From Rikenella microfusus DSM 15922 (GTDB taxonomy: Bacteria > Bacteroidota > Bacteroidia > Bacteroidales > Rikenellaceae), in assembly GCF_000427365.1 (NCBI RefSeq), contig NZ_KE386488.1, positions 1,709,882 to 1,773,881 of the forward strand: a DNA stretch of 64,000 nt, written 5' to 3'. Numbering within the stretch: position 1 is the first letter of the stretch; each line of letters begins with the position of its first letter. This document shows positions 1 through 8,407 of the stretch, one piece after another. The notes below the pieces were generated by a model, which was given only the letters and a program-made list of their open reading frames with translations, ran no database searches and was not told the origin of the DNA. The translations under genes and the position numbers were made by a program.

Positions 1-2
1 AG

Positions 3-1259
3 CACCTTACGTCGCTGGATATGGGCCGTGCCATGTACGAAACGCGCGCATTCCCGAACAATACCGACCGACCGGACGAGGCTGTCCAATTCTCGACTCT
101 CCAGTCGGTCGTGCTGCCGATGAACGTATCGACGATCGGCAGCAGGGTTTTTGAATCGGCTCCCCTGACCGGAATCGACCTGTCCCGGATCGACACGATC
201 GGTTTCGCTGCTTTCCGGAATTGCCGCGATTTGACTGCGGCGGAGTTCGCGGTCGGTCTGCGCAGCATGGGCGAGAGCGCATTCGAGGGTACGGGGCTGG
301 CGGAGGTCGCCCTGCCGGAAACACTTACGGCGGTCGGCGCCTGGGCTTTCCGGGGCAGCGCGCTGCAGGCGCTGACGATTGCCGAGGGGAGCGATACGCT
401 CTGCATCCGGAGGGAAGCTTTCGGGGAGTGCCAGTACCTGCGCGACCTGAACTTCGGGAACCGGGAAATACACCTCCAGTTCGGCGCTTTCTCCGGTTGT
501 GTGGATTTACGGGAGGTAGACCTGACGAATGTTACCGAGCTCGGCGACGCGGCTTTCAGCGGCTGCAACCTTTTGACCCGGGCGAATGTCGCCGGGGCGA
601 CTACGATCGGCTCTTCGGCTTTTTATAAATGTACGGCGCTGACCGACGTTAGGTTCGGCGATAAATTGACGGAACTCGGCCACGCGGCCTTCGGCGGGTG
701 CTCCGCGCTGAAGACCGTTTACCTGCCTTCCAGTCTTGAGATTATCGGTCAGGCTGCTTTTTCGGGCTGTGCGATCGAGTGGATCGAAATCCCCGAAAAT
801 GTCCGCGAGATAGGCTCGTATCCGTTCGAGGGGTGCGACAATCTGCGGAACGTTACGTTCAAAACGGAAAAATTGACCCGGATCCCCTCTTATTTCCTCA
901 ATGGCAATCTGAATGTAGTTTCGATCGAACTGCCCGAAAGTGTCGAAGAGATCGGTAACAGGGCTTTTCTCAGTTGCGAAAAATTGTACCAGATTTTTCT
1001 GGGCAGCCGGGTGAAGTCCATCGGGGGATATGCGTTGGCCCACTGTTACGACTTGCAGTCGATCGTTTGCAAGGCCCCGACGCCGCCGGAATGTTTCGAT
1101 GGGAATGTCTTTTTCAATACCGGATTCAGCCACGGAGAGGTCCCGAATGTCTTGTATATCCCGATCGGCACGTCGGCGGCTTACGAGAATGCTGCCGGTT
1201 GGAGTACGCTGAAAGGTAAATTCCTGTTCCAGGAGGACGATATGACGTCGGCAGAATAG
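3..1259 (+). CDS. BspA-like leucine-rich-repeat (LRR_5) protein, 5' truncated by window edge
   Basis: The reading frame is open to the left edge and already shows repeat sequence (LTSLDM) before the first Met at 21, so the true start lies outside the window. About 418 residues are visible. Nearly all of it is tandem repeats of roughly 22-24 residues with the pattern IGxxAFxxCxxLxxxxLPxxLxxI (for example SIGGYALAHCYDL), the signature of LRR_5/BspA-type surface proteins of gut and oral Bacteroidetes. These are usually secreted and implicated in adhesion. The C-terminus after the last repeat is short and I see no sorting domain. It converges on the acyltransferase gene, with a strong shared terminator hairpin between them. 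The family call is firm; the ligand and role are unknown. Confidence 0.85.
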   Translation, partial: HLTSLDMGRAMYETRAFPNNTDRPDEAVQFSTLQSVVLPMNVSTIGSRVFESAPLTGIDLSRIDTIGFAAFRNCRDLTAAEFAVGLRSMGESAFEGTGLAEVALPETLTAVGAWAFRGSALQALTIAEGSDTLCIRREAFGECQYLRDLNFGNREIHLQFGAFSGCVDLREVDLTNVTELGDAAFSGCNLLTRANVAGATTIGSSAFYKCTALTDVRFGDKLTELGHAAFGGCSALKTVYLPSSLEIIGQAAFSGCAIEWIEIPENVREIGSYPFEGCDNLRNVTFKTEKLTRIPSYFLNGNLNVVSIELPESVEEIGNRAFLSCEKLYQIFLGSRVKSIGGYALAHCYDLQSIVCKAPTPPECFDGNVFFNTGFSHGEVPNVLYIPIGTSAAYENAAGWSTLKGKFLFQEDDMTSAE

Positions 1260-1283
1260 ATAGCGAGGTTCTGAGAAAATAAT

Positions 1284-1320
1284 CGGGCGGATTTCGGAAT
1301 ACGATTCCGAAATCCGCCCG
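1284..1320. terminator. Bidirectional intrinsic terminator between convergent genes
   Basis: A perfect 17-bp inverted repeat (CGGGCGGATTTCGGAAT and its complement) with a 3-nt loop lies between two convergent stop codons. It is followed on the + strand by a T-rich stretch (TTTATTTTTT) after a short gap. It probably ends both transcripts. Confidence 0.75.
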
Positions 1321-1326
1321 GTTCGT

Positions 1327-2133
1327 TTATTTTTTCGACGGTTTCATCGCGTAGGCTTTTGCCCGGATGATTTCGACCCACTCTTTCGTCGTGTGTTCCT
1401 GGGTCAGCTCCACCGGCTCGCCGATGTAGATGTCCAGGTGCTTGCCTTTCTGGTCGAACATCTCTTTGGGCAGCAGCGCTGTCCCTAAGTTCAGTTTGAT
1501 GCCGAGGGCTTTGCGCAGTCGCTCGAACCGGTAGAAGAACATCGAATTCCGCCCTTCGATATAGACCGGAATGATCAGTCGTCCGCTTTCCCAGGCTTTC
1601 TGCACGAAGTTGCGCCGCCACGGAGGATCGGCGATCCGGCCGCGTATCAGCCGCGAACACAGTCCTGCCGGGAAGGTGACGACCGCCGCGTCGCTCTCGT
1701 ACATCTCCACGAGCCGCCGGGCGTAGTCCGTGCTTTGAGCGCCGTATTTATTGACCGGCACGAAGATCGGCGCCAGCGGTTCGAGGTTCATCAGCAGGTC
1801 GTTCACGATCAGCTTCACTGACGGGACGTGCGGTGCCACCGCTTCGGCCAGCATCAGGCCGTCCAGCCCGCCCAGCGGATGGTTCGAGGCGAAAATCGCG
1901 CGCCGGCCCTGCGGAATATGCTCTGCGCCGTGCACGGTATAGGTCACGCCGATGTATTCCAGGGTCGAGCGGATGAACTCCATCGGCGGCTGGTCGCCGT
2001 AGTGGGCCAGCACGTAGTTGATTTTTCGGAGCCGTACCAACCGTTCGACCCACCGGATGACGAAACCGGGCATCCATCTGGCCAGCTGCGGATTTTTGGC
2101 CCGCAGCAGGCGGCCTATGTCTATGGTTTCCAT
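1327..2133 (-). CDS. Lysophospholipid/amino-acyl-lipid acyltransferase family protein (OlsA/GlsA-like)
   Basis: This 268-residue protein belongs to the PlsC-like acyltransferase superfamily. The catalytic motif is NHPLGGLDG at residues 84-92 (a His-x5-Asp variant of the usual His-x4-Asp), and the substrate-pocket block is FPAGLCSR at about 154-161. From recall, this variant and the overall layout are typical of Bacteroidetes proteins related to ornithine-lipid OlsA and glycine-lipid GlsA, which O-acylate an amino-acyl lipid in the membrane; the lipid substrate here is inferred. I start at Met 2133 because an in-frame upstream Met at 2145 lies inside the -7 promoter box (2143-2150). That implies a very short or absent leader. 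No GNAT-type N-acyltransferase partner is next to it. Confidence 0.75.
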   Translation of the reverse strand: METIDIGRLLRAKNPQLARWMPGFVIRWVERLVRLRKINYVLAHYGDQPPMEFIRSTLEYIGVTYTVHGAEHIPQGRRAIFASNHPLGGLDGLMLAEAVAPHVPSVKLIVNDLLMNLEPLAPIFVPVNKYGAQSTDYARRLVEMYESDAAVVTFPAGLCSRLIRGRIADPPWRRNFVQKAWESGRLIIPVYIEGRNSMFFYRFERLRKALGIKLNLGTALLPKEMFDQKGKHLDIYIGEPVELTQEHTTKEWVEIIRAKAYAMKPSKK

Positions 2134-2142
2134 ATCGTACCG

Positions 2143-2150
2143 CAAAAGTA
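2143..2150 (-). promoter_or_regulatory. Bacteroidetes promoter of the acyltransferase gene
   Basis: TACTTTTG (-7 box, consensus TAnnTTTG) with a TTG about 20 bp upstream. It sits 9 nt before the chosen ATG. Confidence 0.65.
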
Positions 2151-2432
2151 AGCATCCCGCCGGATTTTACCAATGGCCGGCACGGTCGGTTTTGTTCAGT
2201 CGTCTGTGCTTTTTGGGGGGCTGCTGCGGCCGGTACAGAGGGAGCCGGTGTATTGTACCGGGCGGATAGGCGGGCTGAAAATCGCTGAAATCGTCGGATG
2301 CGCTTGTGTGCTTATCCACAGCCGGCCGTTAGGCGCCTGTCGGACCGTTTTTCGTCGTCCGGCGGGGATTCCTTGCGCAGGGGCGGTCCGGAGGTCGTTA
2401 AAAAAATGTAACTTTACCCCGGTTTAATCCGG

Positions 2433-2995
2433 CTGGAGTGCCCAGCGGCACCGGGCTGGCCGCTACGCGGAACTTTAATTTTAACCTACGGTTTGTAGGT
2501 TATGCGATTCTTCCGAATCGCCGGCTTTCGCGCCCAAGCCGCTTTGCGACTTCGGGGGTGGGCGCAAAGCCGATAAATGAGATAATTGAACAGTAGGTTT
2601 AAAAAGTATTTCTACGGGTCAAGGCTGCCGACCCGGGAATGTGCGATTTTCCGATCCGACGGGAGTCGGGAGCGGGGAATCGCATTCCCGGCGACTTTTT
2701 TGTCTCCTTTTTTGGTCGCGCAAAAAAGGAGATGCCCCGCCGGCATGAGGCGTCCGGGGAAGCCGGTGCCCTCGCGGCAGGAGCGAGCGAAGAAAAGATA
2801 AACGCCCGTCGGCGAAAAACAGTACATTTAAACCTACGGTTACATGGCCGGGACAGTTGCGACCTTTAGGTCGCGCGGGCCGGACGCCTCCTACGGGAGG
2901 CCCGCAATAAGGTCGCAAGCGTCCTCATTGCACACCCTCCCGGGCGTCCGACCCGCCCGCTGGCGCGGGAACATTATTTTAACCCTACGTTTGAA
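2433..2995 (+). repeat. Mosaic repeat cluster R1 upstream of rsmH
   Basis: This is non-coding sequence made of recurring modules. In order: a b-like tail with joint ending CGCGGAACTTTAATTTTAAC (to about 2481); a hairpin junction TAACCTAC-ggttt-GTAGGTTA (2482-2502); module a (2503-2588), with a constant stem GCGATTC/GAATCGC and a second stem GCGCCCA/TGGGCGC; element e (2589-2841); and module c (2843-2995), ending in the joint GCGCGGGAACATTATTTTAA. The 2470-2841 part is repeated almost identically, inverted, at 30467-30840. Bases 2151-2432 upstream hold nothing I recognise apart from the acyltransferase promoter region. Short frames across the cluster look spurious. Confidence 0.8.
2589..2841 (+). 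repeat. Inverted-repeat-bounded element e, copy 1 (253 bp)
   Basis: It is bounded by imperfect inverted repeats AACAGTAGGTTTAAA and TTTAAACCTACGGTT. The core has a GGGAATCGCATTCCC hairpin and a 12-bp stem TCTCCTTTTTTG (2703-2714) pairing with CAAAAAAGGAGA (2721-2732). Four other copies lie in the window (11935, 17257, 30467 and 63172). Confidence 0.8.
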
Positions 2996-3076
2996 TTTCA
3001 ATCGTTTCCGGTTCCTGCCCGTTTCGGGTAAAACCGAATATAGGTATCCTGACCCATTGCAGTATCTTTTTCGAAT

Positions 3077-3985
3077 ATGTCCGAGTATCACGACCCCGTT
3101 CTGTTGCGCGAAAGCGTCGATATGTTGAATGTCCGTCCCGACGGCGTCTATGTGGACGTCACTTTCGGCGGCGGCGGACACTCGCGCGAAATCCTTTCGC
3201 GGCTGGGCCGGAAAGGGCGGCTCGTGTCGTTCGACCAGGATGCGGAGGCGCTGGCCAACGCCCCGGACGACAAGCGGCTTATTCTGGTACATAATAATTT
3301 CCGGTTCCTGCGCGGTTGCGTGCGTGCCGCGGGATTCGACCGGGTGGACGGCATACTGGCCGACCTGGGAGTCTCGTCGCACCATTTCGACACGGCCGAA
3401 CGGGGATTCTCATTCCGTTTCGACGGCCCGTTGGATATGCGGATGAACCGCACGGGCGGTACGCGTACGGCGGCCGATGTGGTGAATACCTATGAGGCGG
3501 AGCAGCTGGCGACCCTGTTGGGACGGTACGGCGAACTGGACAAATGCTTCCGGGTGGCGAACGCGATCGTCCGTTATCGCGAAGCGAAAGGGCCGGTTGA
3601 GACGATCGGAGGCCTGCTGGCCGCGACGGAGAACGTGACGCCGAAAGGGGGCGAATCCAAGTTCCGGGCCAAGCTGTTCCAGGCGCTCCGCATCGAAGTG
3701 AACGGCGAGATGCAGGCCCTGGAGATGATGCTCGCGCAGGCGATCCGCCTGCTTGCGCCTCTCGGACGGCTGAGCGTCATTACCTATCATTCGCTGGAAG
3801 ACCGGATGGTCAAGAATTTCATCCGCAGCGGCACGCCGGACGGCCGGGTCGAGAAAGATTTTTTCGGACGGGCTTCGGTGCCTCTCCGGGCGGTCGGGAA
3901 AGCGATCCTGCCTGCGCCGGAAGAGGTCGGACGCAACCCGCGTGCGCGGAGCGCGAAACTGCGGGGGGCGGAAAAGGCGGAGTAG
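3077..3985 (+). CDS. rsmH: 16S rRNA (cytosine(1402)-N(4))-methyltransferase RsmH
   Basis: RsmH (MraW) transfers a methyl group from SAM to N4 of C1402 in the ribosomal P site. At 302 aa it is the usual length. It shows the N-terminal HDPVLLRESVDML block, the SAM-binding loop DVTFGGGGHS (residues 27-36), ADLGVSSHHFD near residue 100, and the late TYHSLEDRMVKNF block, all RsmH hallmarks. It is normally the first or second gene of the dcw cluster. Here mraZ is absent upstream (a repeat cluster sits there), and ftsL does not follow directly but comes 4.4 kb downstream. A one-mismatch -7 box (TATCTTTT, 3063-3070) lies only 6 nt before the ATG, suggesting a leaderless transcript. Identification is firm. 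Confidence 0.95.
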   Translation: MSEYHDPVLLRESVDMLNVRPDGVYVDVTFGGGGHSREILSRLGRKGRLVSFDQDAEALANAPDDKRLILVHNNFRFLRGCVRAAGFDRVDGILADLGVSSHHFDTAERGFSFRFDGPLDMRMNRTGGTRTAADVVNTYEAEQLATLLGRYGELDKCFRVANAIVRYREAKGPVETIGGLLAATENVTPKGGESKFRAKLFQALRIEVNGEMQALEMMLAQAIRLLAPLGRLSVITYHSLEDRMVKNFIRSGTPDGRVEKDFFGRASVPLRAVGKAILPAPEEVGRNPRARSAKLRGAEKAE

Positions 3986-4192
3986 GTCGGCGCAATCCGG
4001 AAGCAACCGCCGGAAAAAACGGTTCGGTTCCGCGGGGCCGCCGGATATTTCGATCGCCGAGGATAGTGCGGGCCGAAAAACGGATGCAGGGTGGAATCGA
4101 GGCATATCCCTTTGCCGGATAACGCGCCGAACGTTTCCGTAATCATAGTCCCCGGTTGCATAAAGCCGTATAGGGGTGCCGAAAAATAATCG

Positions 4193-4200
4193 TACCTTTG
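4193..4200 (+). promoter_or_regulatory. Promoter -7 box of the exonuclease gene
   Basis: TACCTTTG, 6 nt before the ATG at 4207; no clear -33 TTG at the usual spacing. An upstream TTG at 4198 overlaps this box, which argues against using it as the start codon. Confidence 0.6.
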
Positions 4201-4206
4201 CCGCGT

Positions 4207-4998
4207 ATGTATCAGGCGACCATCACCAACGACGAAATCAACGAGATGCCCGTGGGACATTTTCCCGGGCGCGTGCTCGTCGTGGACAGCGAGCAGACCA
4301 TGCGCGAGGCCGAAGCGGTGCTGGAAGGCGCCACGCTCGTGGGGTACGATACCGAGACGAGGCCTTCGTTCCAGAAAGGGACGAAATACGGCATGGCGCT
4401 CGTCCAGATATCGACTGCCGATACCGCCCTGCTGTTCCGGGTCAAGCTGATGCCGCTTTCCGAAACCGTGCGGGCCGTGCTTTCGTCTCCCGACGTGATC
4501 AAAGTCGGCGCCGCGATACGCGACGACATCCGGGGCATGCACAAAGTGGCCGAATTCCGGCCGGCCGGCTTCATCGACTTGCAGGCCGTGGTGCGGCGCT
4601 GGGGAATCGAGGAGCTGAGCGTCAAGAAAATGGCCGCCATCGTGCTCGGTATCAAAGTTTCCAAGGCCCAGCGGCTCACTAACTGGGAAGCCGTGAGGCT
4701 GACCGAACCCCAACAGGATTACGCGGCCATGGACGCCTGGGTCTGCCGCGAGATATACCTTCGCCTGAGGGCCGACAATGCGGCCCTGATGGACGAGGCC
4801 GAAAAGACATTGCTCCGGCAGCAACCCGAGGGCGAGATCCCTTCGAAACGTAAAACGCAGTCCCGACGCGGAGGACGTCGCGGCGTGCCGCGACGGTATC
4901 GCCGCCGCGAGCCGGCTGCCTCAGGGGGCGTCGCAGAAACCGCCCCGAATCCCATTCCCGAAAAACCACATGGTAACACTGACCCTGCGGCGCGGTAA
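4207..4998 (+). CDS. DEDDy-type 3'-5' exonuclease domain protein (RNase D-like)
   Basis: This 263-residue protein carries the DnaQ-like exonuclease fold of RNase D relatives. D48 and E50 sit in GYDTETRP, a central Asp pair lies in AAIRDDIRG (D106/D107), and the DEDDy signature Y172-x3-D176 is in DYAAMDAWVC. The HRDC domain of full-length RNase D is missing. Instead the C-terminal about 60 residues are Arg/Pro-rich (RRGGRRGVPRRYRRRE), probably a nucleic-acid-binding tail. It overlaps the next gene (methyltransferase, ATG at 4970) by 29 nt, so the two are an operon and both are likely to act on RNA. The substrate (tRNA, rRNA or DNA ends) cannot be told from sequence. Confidence 0.85.
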   Translation: MYQATITNDEINEMPVGHFPGRVLVVDSEQTMREAEAVLEGATLVGYDTETRPSFQKGTKYGMALVQISTADTALLFRVKLMPLSETVRAVLSSPDVIKVGAAIRDDIRGMHKVAEFRPAGFIDLQAVVRRWGIEELSVKKMAAIVLGIKVSKAQRLTNWEAVRLTEPQQDYAAMDAWVCREIYLRLRADNAALMDEAEKTLLRQQPEGEIPSKRKTQSRRGGRRGVPRRYRRREPAASGGVAETAPNPIPEKPHGNTDPAAR

Positions 4999-6175
4999 GG
5001 AAGAGTCCCTGCTCCGCCGCCATCCCTGGATATTTTCAGGTGCGATCCACAGTACCGACGGCACTCCCGAAGAGGGCGACGTCGTCGAAGTCCGTACCGC
5101 TTCGGGCGATTTCATTGCGCGGGGGCACTGCGGTATCGGTTCGATCGCCGTGCGGGTGCTTACGTTCGACGAGGGGGAGCCGATCGACAGCGCGTTTTGG
5201 GAGCGGCGCATCGCCGAGGCTTACCGCGTGCGCGAAGCGCTGGGGCTGACCGCCTCCGCGCAGACCACCTGCTACCGGTTGGTACACGGCGAAGGCGACG
5301 GCCTGCCGGGGCTGGTGGTCGATATTTACGGTTCCATGGCCGTGACGCAGGCCCATTCCGTGGGGATGTACCTCGTGCGGGACGAGATTGCGGCGGCGTT
5401 GAGGAAAGTGTACGGCGACCGGCTGACTGCCGTCTATGACAAAAGCGCGGGCACCGTCCCGCCCAAGAGCGGCATCGGGGCCGTGGACGGCTACCTGTGG
5501 CGTTCGGACGCCGCAGTGCCGGCGGAAGATGCCGTGCTGGAGGGCGGCAACCGCTTCCGTGCCAACTGGGAAGACGGCCAGAAGACCGGTTTCTTCATCG
5601 ACCAGCGCGAGAACCGCGCCCTGGTGGCCCGGTACGCACGCGGACGGCGGGTGCTGAACACGTTCTGCTATACCGGCGGGTTCTCGGTCTATGCCATGCG
5701 GGGCGGGGCCGCGGCGGTGGATTCGGTGGACAGTTCGGCGCGGGCGGTGGCATTGGCCGCAGACAATATGGAACTGAACCTGCCCGCTTCGGCGGCGGAT
5801 TTCAGACACCGCGAGATCGTTTCGGATGCCCTGGAGTTCGTGCGGAACATGCCGCAGGACGCTTACGACCTGGTGATCCTCGACCCTCCGGCGTTCGCCA
5901 AACACCACAAAGTGCTGGGAAACGCCTTGCAGGGCTACAAACGACTCAATGCGGCGGCGCTTTCCCGGATGCCCGCGGGCGGCATCCTGTTCACGTTCAG
6001 TTGTTCGCAGGCGGTCTCGCGCGAACAGTTCCGCACGGCGCTCTTCAGCGCGGCCGCCGTCGCCGGTCGCCGGGTACGGATTTTGCACCAGCTGACCCAG
6101 CCGGCCGACCATCCGGTGAATATTTATCACCCGGAGGGGGAGTATCTGAAAGGATTGGTACTCTACGTGGAATGA
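4970..6175 (+). CDS. rlmI: Class I SAM-dependent rRNA methyltransferase, RlmI family (23S m5C1962 type)
   Basis: This 401-residue protein has the RlmI layout: an N-terminal PUA-like domain (RRGKEESLLRRHPWIFSGAI, about residues 6-26), an RNA-recognition middle domain, and a Rossmann methyltransferase domain containing FCYTGGFSVYA (SAM motif I), NVDS/VDSSARAV (motif II), LDPPAFAK (motif IV) and FSCSQAV with the candidate catalytic Cys (motif VI). RlmI methylates C5 of a cytosine in 23S rRNA. It is translationally coupled to the upstream exonuclease (29-nt overlap). The exact target base is inferred from E. coli RlmI. Confidence 0.85.
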   Translation: MVTLTLRRGKEESLLRRHPWIFSGAIHSTDGTPEEGDVVEVRTASGDFIARGHCGIGSIAVRVLTFDEGEPIDSAFWERRIAEAYRVREALGLTASAQTTCYRLVHGEGDGLPGLVVDIYGSMAVTQAHSVGMYLVRDEIAAALRKVYGDRLTAVYDKSAGTVPPKSGIGAVDGYLWRSDAAVPAEDAVLEGGNRFRANWEDGQKTGFFIDQRENRALVARYARGRRVLNTFCYTGGFSVYAMRGGAAAVDSVDSSARAVALAADNMELNLPASAADFRHREIVSDALEFVRNMPQDAYDLVILDPPAFAKHHKVLGNALQGYKRLNAAALSRMPAGGILFTFSCSQAVSREQFRTALFSAAAVAGRRVRILHQLTQPADHPVNIYHPEGEYLKGLVLYVE

Positions 6176-6239
6176 GGAGGCCTGAGGGGGCGCATTCCGC
6201 GCGGCCCCGGCGGAAACCGTGTCCCGCGTAATAAAGAAC

Positions 6240-6378
6240 ATAAGTATACCGTTTATCCAGAGTCGGGCGATGATCTCCCGAATCGGCTATGCGGTGCTTA
6301 CGCAGGCCGGGGCGGGCGCGGGTCGAAAGACGATCGTCGGGCACGCCGATAAACGGGCTAAAGTCGTATATATTTGCC
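6240..6378 (+). repeat. Element t1, MITE-like, partly decayed
   Basis: The right end GGGCTAAAGTCGTATATATT closely matches the ends of the t-family element at 46409-46581. The left end is degenerate, but the interior GCGATGATCTCCCGAATCGG matches t2's TAATGATCTTCCCAACCGG. The right end also contains the -7 box of the next gene. Confidence 0.5.
6369..6376 (+). promoter_or_regulatory. Promoter -7 box supplied by the end of element t1
   Basis: TATATTTG (TAnnTTTG) formed inside the t1 right terminus, about 55 nt before the secreted-protein start codon. Confidence 0.5.
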
Positions 6379-6430
6379 TGAAAATTTCCGCTGCCGTATG
6401 ATAAATACGGAGCAAAGCAACCGCACGAAT

Positions 6431-7201
6431 ATGAAAACCCGGATATGGATAGCCTGTCTGTTCGCCACGCTCTTGTGGCCGCTCCCGACGGAAGCGGCGC
6501 AGCGCATACGAGCCAGGCCCGTGCTCAAGGCCGATAAGGAGTATAACGCCATATTGCTCCACGTGGCCCAGCATTTCGTGCTGACCATTCCGGACGGCAG
6601 AACGGTGGACGATATCGGTTACGCCATCCGGTGTACGTTCGTGATCGCCCCCGACGGGGCTTTGCGCGAACTGGAGATCGAAAACGACATGGACGGCTGG
6701 ACCGGGATGTTCGAAGGTTCGGCCGCCCGGCGTACCGAAACGTGGCTCCGCAACGCCGTGCTGGACGGCATGAATGCCGTTCCGCCGTTCGACATGAGCC
6801 AGATACGCGCCTCCAAATCGGCCAAAAAGCGGACGGTGGTCTTTTCGTTCGGCCGTACCGGGGCGGGACAGTCCACCGATATTCCGTTTATGGGCTTCAA
6901 TTCCGACATCGTGGACGCCAACCTGAACCGGTCGTTGCAGGAACAGTTGCAGGCCGCCCGGGAGGGCAAGCCGGTCGGCGAGACTCCGCGGCTGGGCATG
7001 ACCCGGCAGGAGGCCGAACGCCGTTACCTGAACGGGAACAAAGCCTGGACGGGTTTCACGGAGGACAATATCAAGTCCACGATGAAACCGAAATACGACC
7101 CGTACCGGAACAGCCCGCCGCCGGTCATCAGGACGCAGCCGAAACCGCCGCAGCCGAACGATTCGATTCCGAAAATCGACATCGCAATTTCGTTGCAGTA
7201 A
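6431..7201 (+). CDS. Secreted protein of unknown function
   Basis: I do not recognise a characterised family. Starting at Met 6431 gives 256 residues with a clear signal peptide (MKTRIWIACLFATLLWPLPTEA). In-frame upstream starts at 6374 (TTG) and 6398 would bury the signal and overlap or abut the promoter box, so I reject them. The mature part has a segment reminiscent of TonB C-terminal/energy-transducer folds (IRCTFVIAPDGALRELEIEN ... VLDGMNAVPPF, residues about 60-120). It ends in a Pro-rich stretch (SPPPVIRTQPKPPQPND). It therefore probably acts in the periplasm or at the outer membrane. It stands alone between the RlmI gene and a radical SAM gene. Confidence 0.6.
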   Translation: MKTRIWIACLFATLLWPLPTEAAQRIRARPVLKADKEYNAILLHVAQHFVLTIPDGRTVDDIGYAIRCTFVIAPDGALRELEIENDMDGWTGMFEGSAARRTETWLRNAVLDGMNAVPPFDMSQIRASKSAKKRTVVFSFGRTGAGQSTDIPFMGFNSDIVDANLNRSLQEQLQAAREGKPVGETPRLGMTRQEAERRYLNGNKAWTGFTEDNIKSTMKPKYDPYRNSPPPVIRTQPKPPQPNDSIPKIDIAISLQ

Positions 7202-7304
7202 AAATAGCAAGAGCCGGCTTAAAGCGGTTGCCGGAATGGTTCCGGCGGCATCTTCGAGCAGGCTCCGAGCGAACGGGGGCTTTCATTCCGCGTTATTCCG
7301 ATTT

Positions 7305-8267
7305 ATGCCCGAAATTCAGCAGACATACCCGTGGGGCGATTGCCGCCGCTTCAACAGTTATTCCGCCTATTTCCGCCGGTTGTTCGGCGGACGGGTGCAG
7401 AAAGTCGCGATCGACGCGGGATTCACCTGCCCCAACCGCGACGGCTCGGTTTCGTCGGGCGGCTGCACGTTTTGCAACAACGACGCTTTCAGCCCTTCGT
7501 ACAGCCACAAGGGTTACTCCGTGGCCCGGCAGATCGAAGAGGGCATCCTGTTCCACCGCAACCGCTATCGGAAGGCTCAGAAATACCTGGCCTATTTCCA
7601 AAGCTACTCCAATACGTACAAACCTTTGTCCGAACTGCGCGCGATATACGGGCGGGCGTTCGGCCATCCGGATATCGCGGGGATCGTGGTCGGCACGCGG
7701 CCCGACTGCGTGGACGAGGCCAAACTCGATTATTTCGCGGAGCTGGCCGCACAGGGCCGTTATGTGATGATCGAGTACGGGATCGAGTCGGTGTACGACG
7801 AAACGCTCCGGCGCGTGAACCGCGGGCACGATTTCGCGACGGCGGTACGGGCCGTGGAGATGACCCGGGCGAGGGGGCTGCACTGCGGGGCGCATTTCAT
7901 CCTGGGTTTGCCGGGCGAAACGGACGGGATGCTGGTGGAACAGGCCGGAGCGATCAATGCCCTGCCGCTGGATACGGTCAAATTCCACCAGTTGCAGATT
8001 TTCAAAGGTACGCCGATGGCCCGCGATTATGCGGAACATCCGGAGGATTACCGCTTCTGGCCGCTCGATGCGTATATCGATCTGTTCATCAGCCTGCTGG
8101 AACGGTTGCGGCCGGAACTGGTCATCGAACGTTTCGCGGGCGAGGCGCCGCCGCGCTACCACCTGACCCCGTCGCCGTGGGGGCTGGTGCGCAACGAACG
8201 GTTGCTCCAGCTGCTGGAACGGCGGCTCGAAGAGCGGGACACATGGCAGGGGAAACGCTTTTTCTGA
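7305..8267 (+). CDS. Radical SAM protein, TIGR01212/YhcC-YtqA family
   Basis: A 320-residue radical SAM enzyme. The cluster-binding motif is CPNRDGSVSSGGCTFC, the C-x9-C-x2-C spacing of the TIGR01212 family rather than the common CxxxCxxC. It is followed by the expected GIESVYDETLRRVNRGHDF (residues about 155-175) and HFILGLPGET blocks that build the SAM-binding barrel. Members are widespread in bacteria but their reaction is not well established; relatives (Elp3/MiaB-like barrels) suggest modification of RNA or a small molecule. Start chosen at Met 7305 (MPEIQQTYPWG), where conservation begins. It lies between the secreted protein and ftsL, inside the interrupted dcw region. Confidence 0.85.
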   Translation: MPEIQQTYPWGDCRRFNSYSAYFRRLFGGRVQKVAIDAGFTCPNRDGSVSSGGCTFCNNDAFSPSYSHKGYSVARQIEEGILFHRNRYRKAQKYLAYFQSYSNTYKPLSELRAIYGRAFGHPDIAGIVVGTRPDCVDEAKLDYFAELAAQGRYVMIEYGIESVYDETLRRVNRGHDFATAVRAVEMTRARGLHCGAHFILGLPGETDGMLVEQAGAINALPLDTVKFHQLQIFKGTPMARDYAEHPEDYRFWPLDAYIDLFISLLERLRPELVIERFAGEAPPRYHLTPSPWGLVRNERLLQLLERRLEERDTWQGKRFF

Positions 8268-8375
8268 ACGTTTCGCGGGGCGGCGGTCGGCTTTTGCCGG
8301 GCATGACCCCGGGCGGATGGCGATTCCTGTGCTTTTTTAGCAGGTTTCGGCTCTCCCGATAAACCGAAAAAGAGG

Positions 8376-8383
8376 TAATTTTG
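8376..8383 (+). promoter_or_regulatory. Promoter -7 box of ftsL-ftsI
   Basis: TAATTTTG, 24 nt before the ftsL ATG at 8408. Confidence 0.55.
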
Positions 8384-8407
8384 CAGAAACTACCGGACAA
8401 GAACCGC

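Noticed and set aside
2586-2918. Overlapping small open frames on both strands across element e, also at 12015, 17320, 30425 and 63183
   Set aside because: The same peptide (MCDFPFRRE-like) appears wherever the repeat occurs. Frames are open in several phases at once, lengths vary with each copy, and conservation tracks hairpin pairing. I treat these as chance frames in a structured repeat.
4198-4206. TTG start for the exonuclease
   Set aside because: The TTG overlaps the -7 promoter box TACCTTTG, so it would not be in the transcript.
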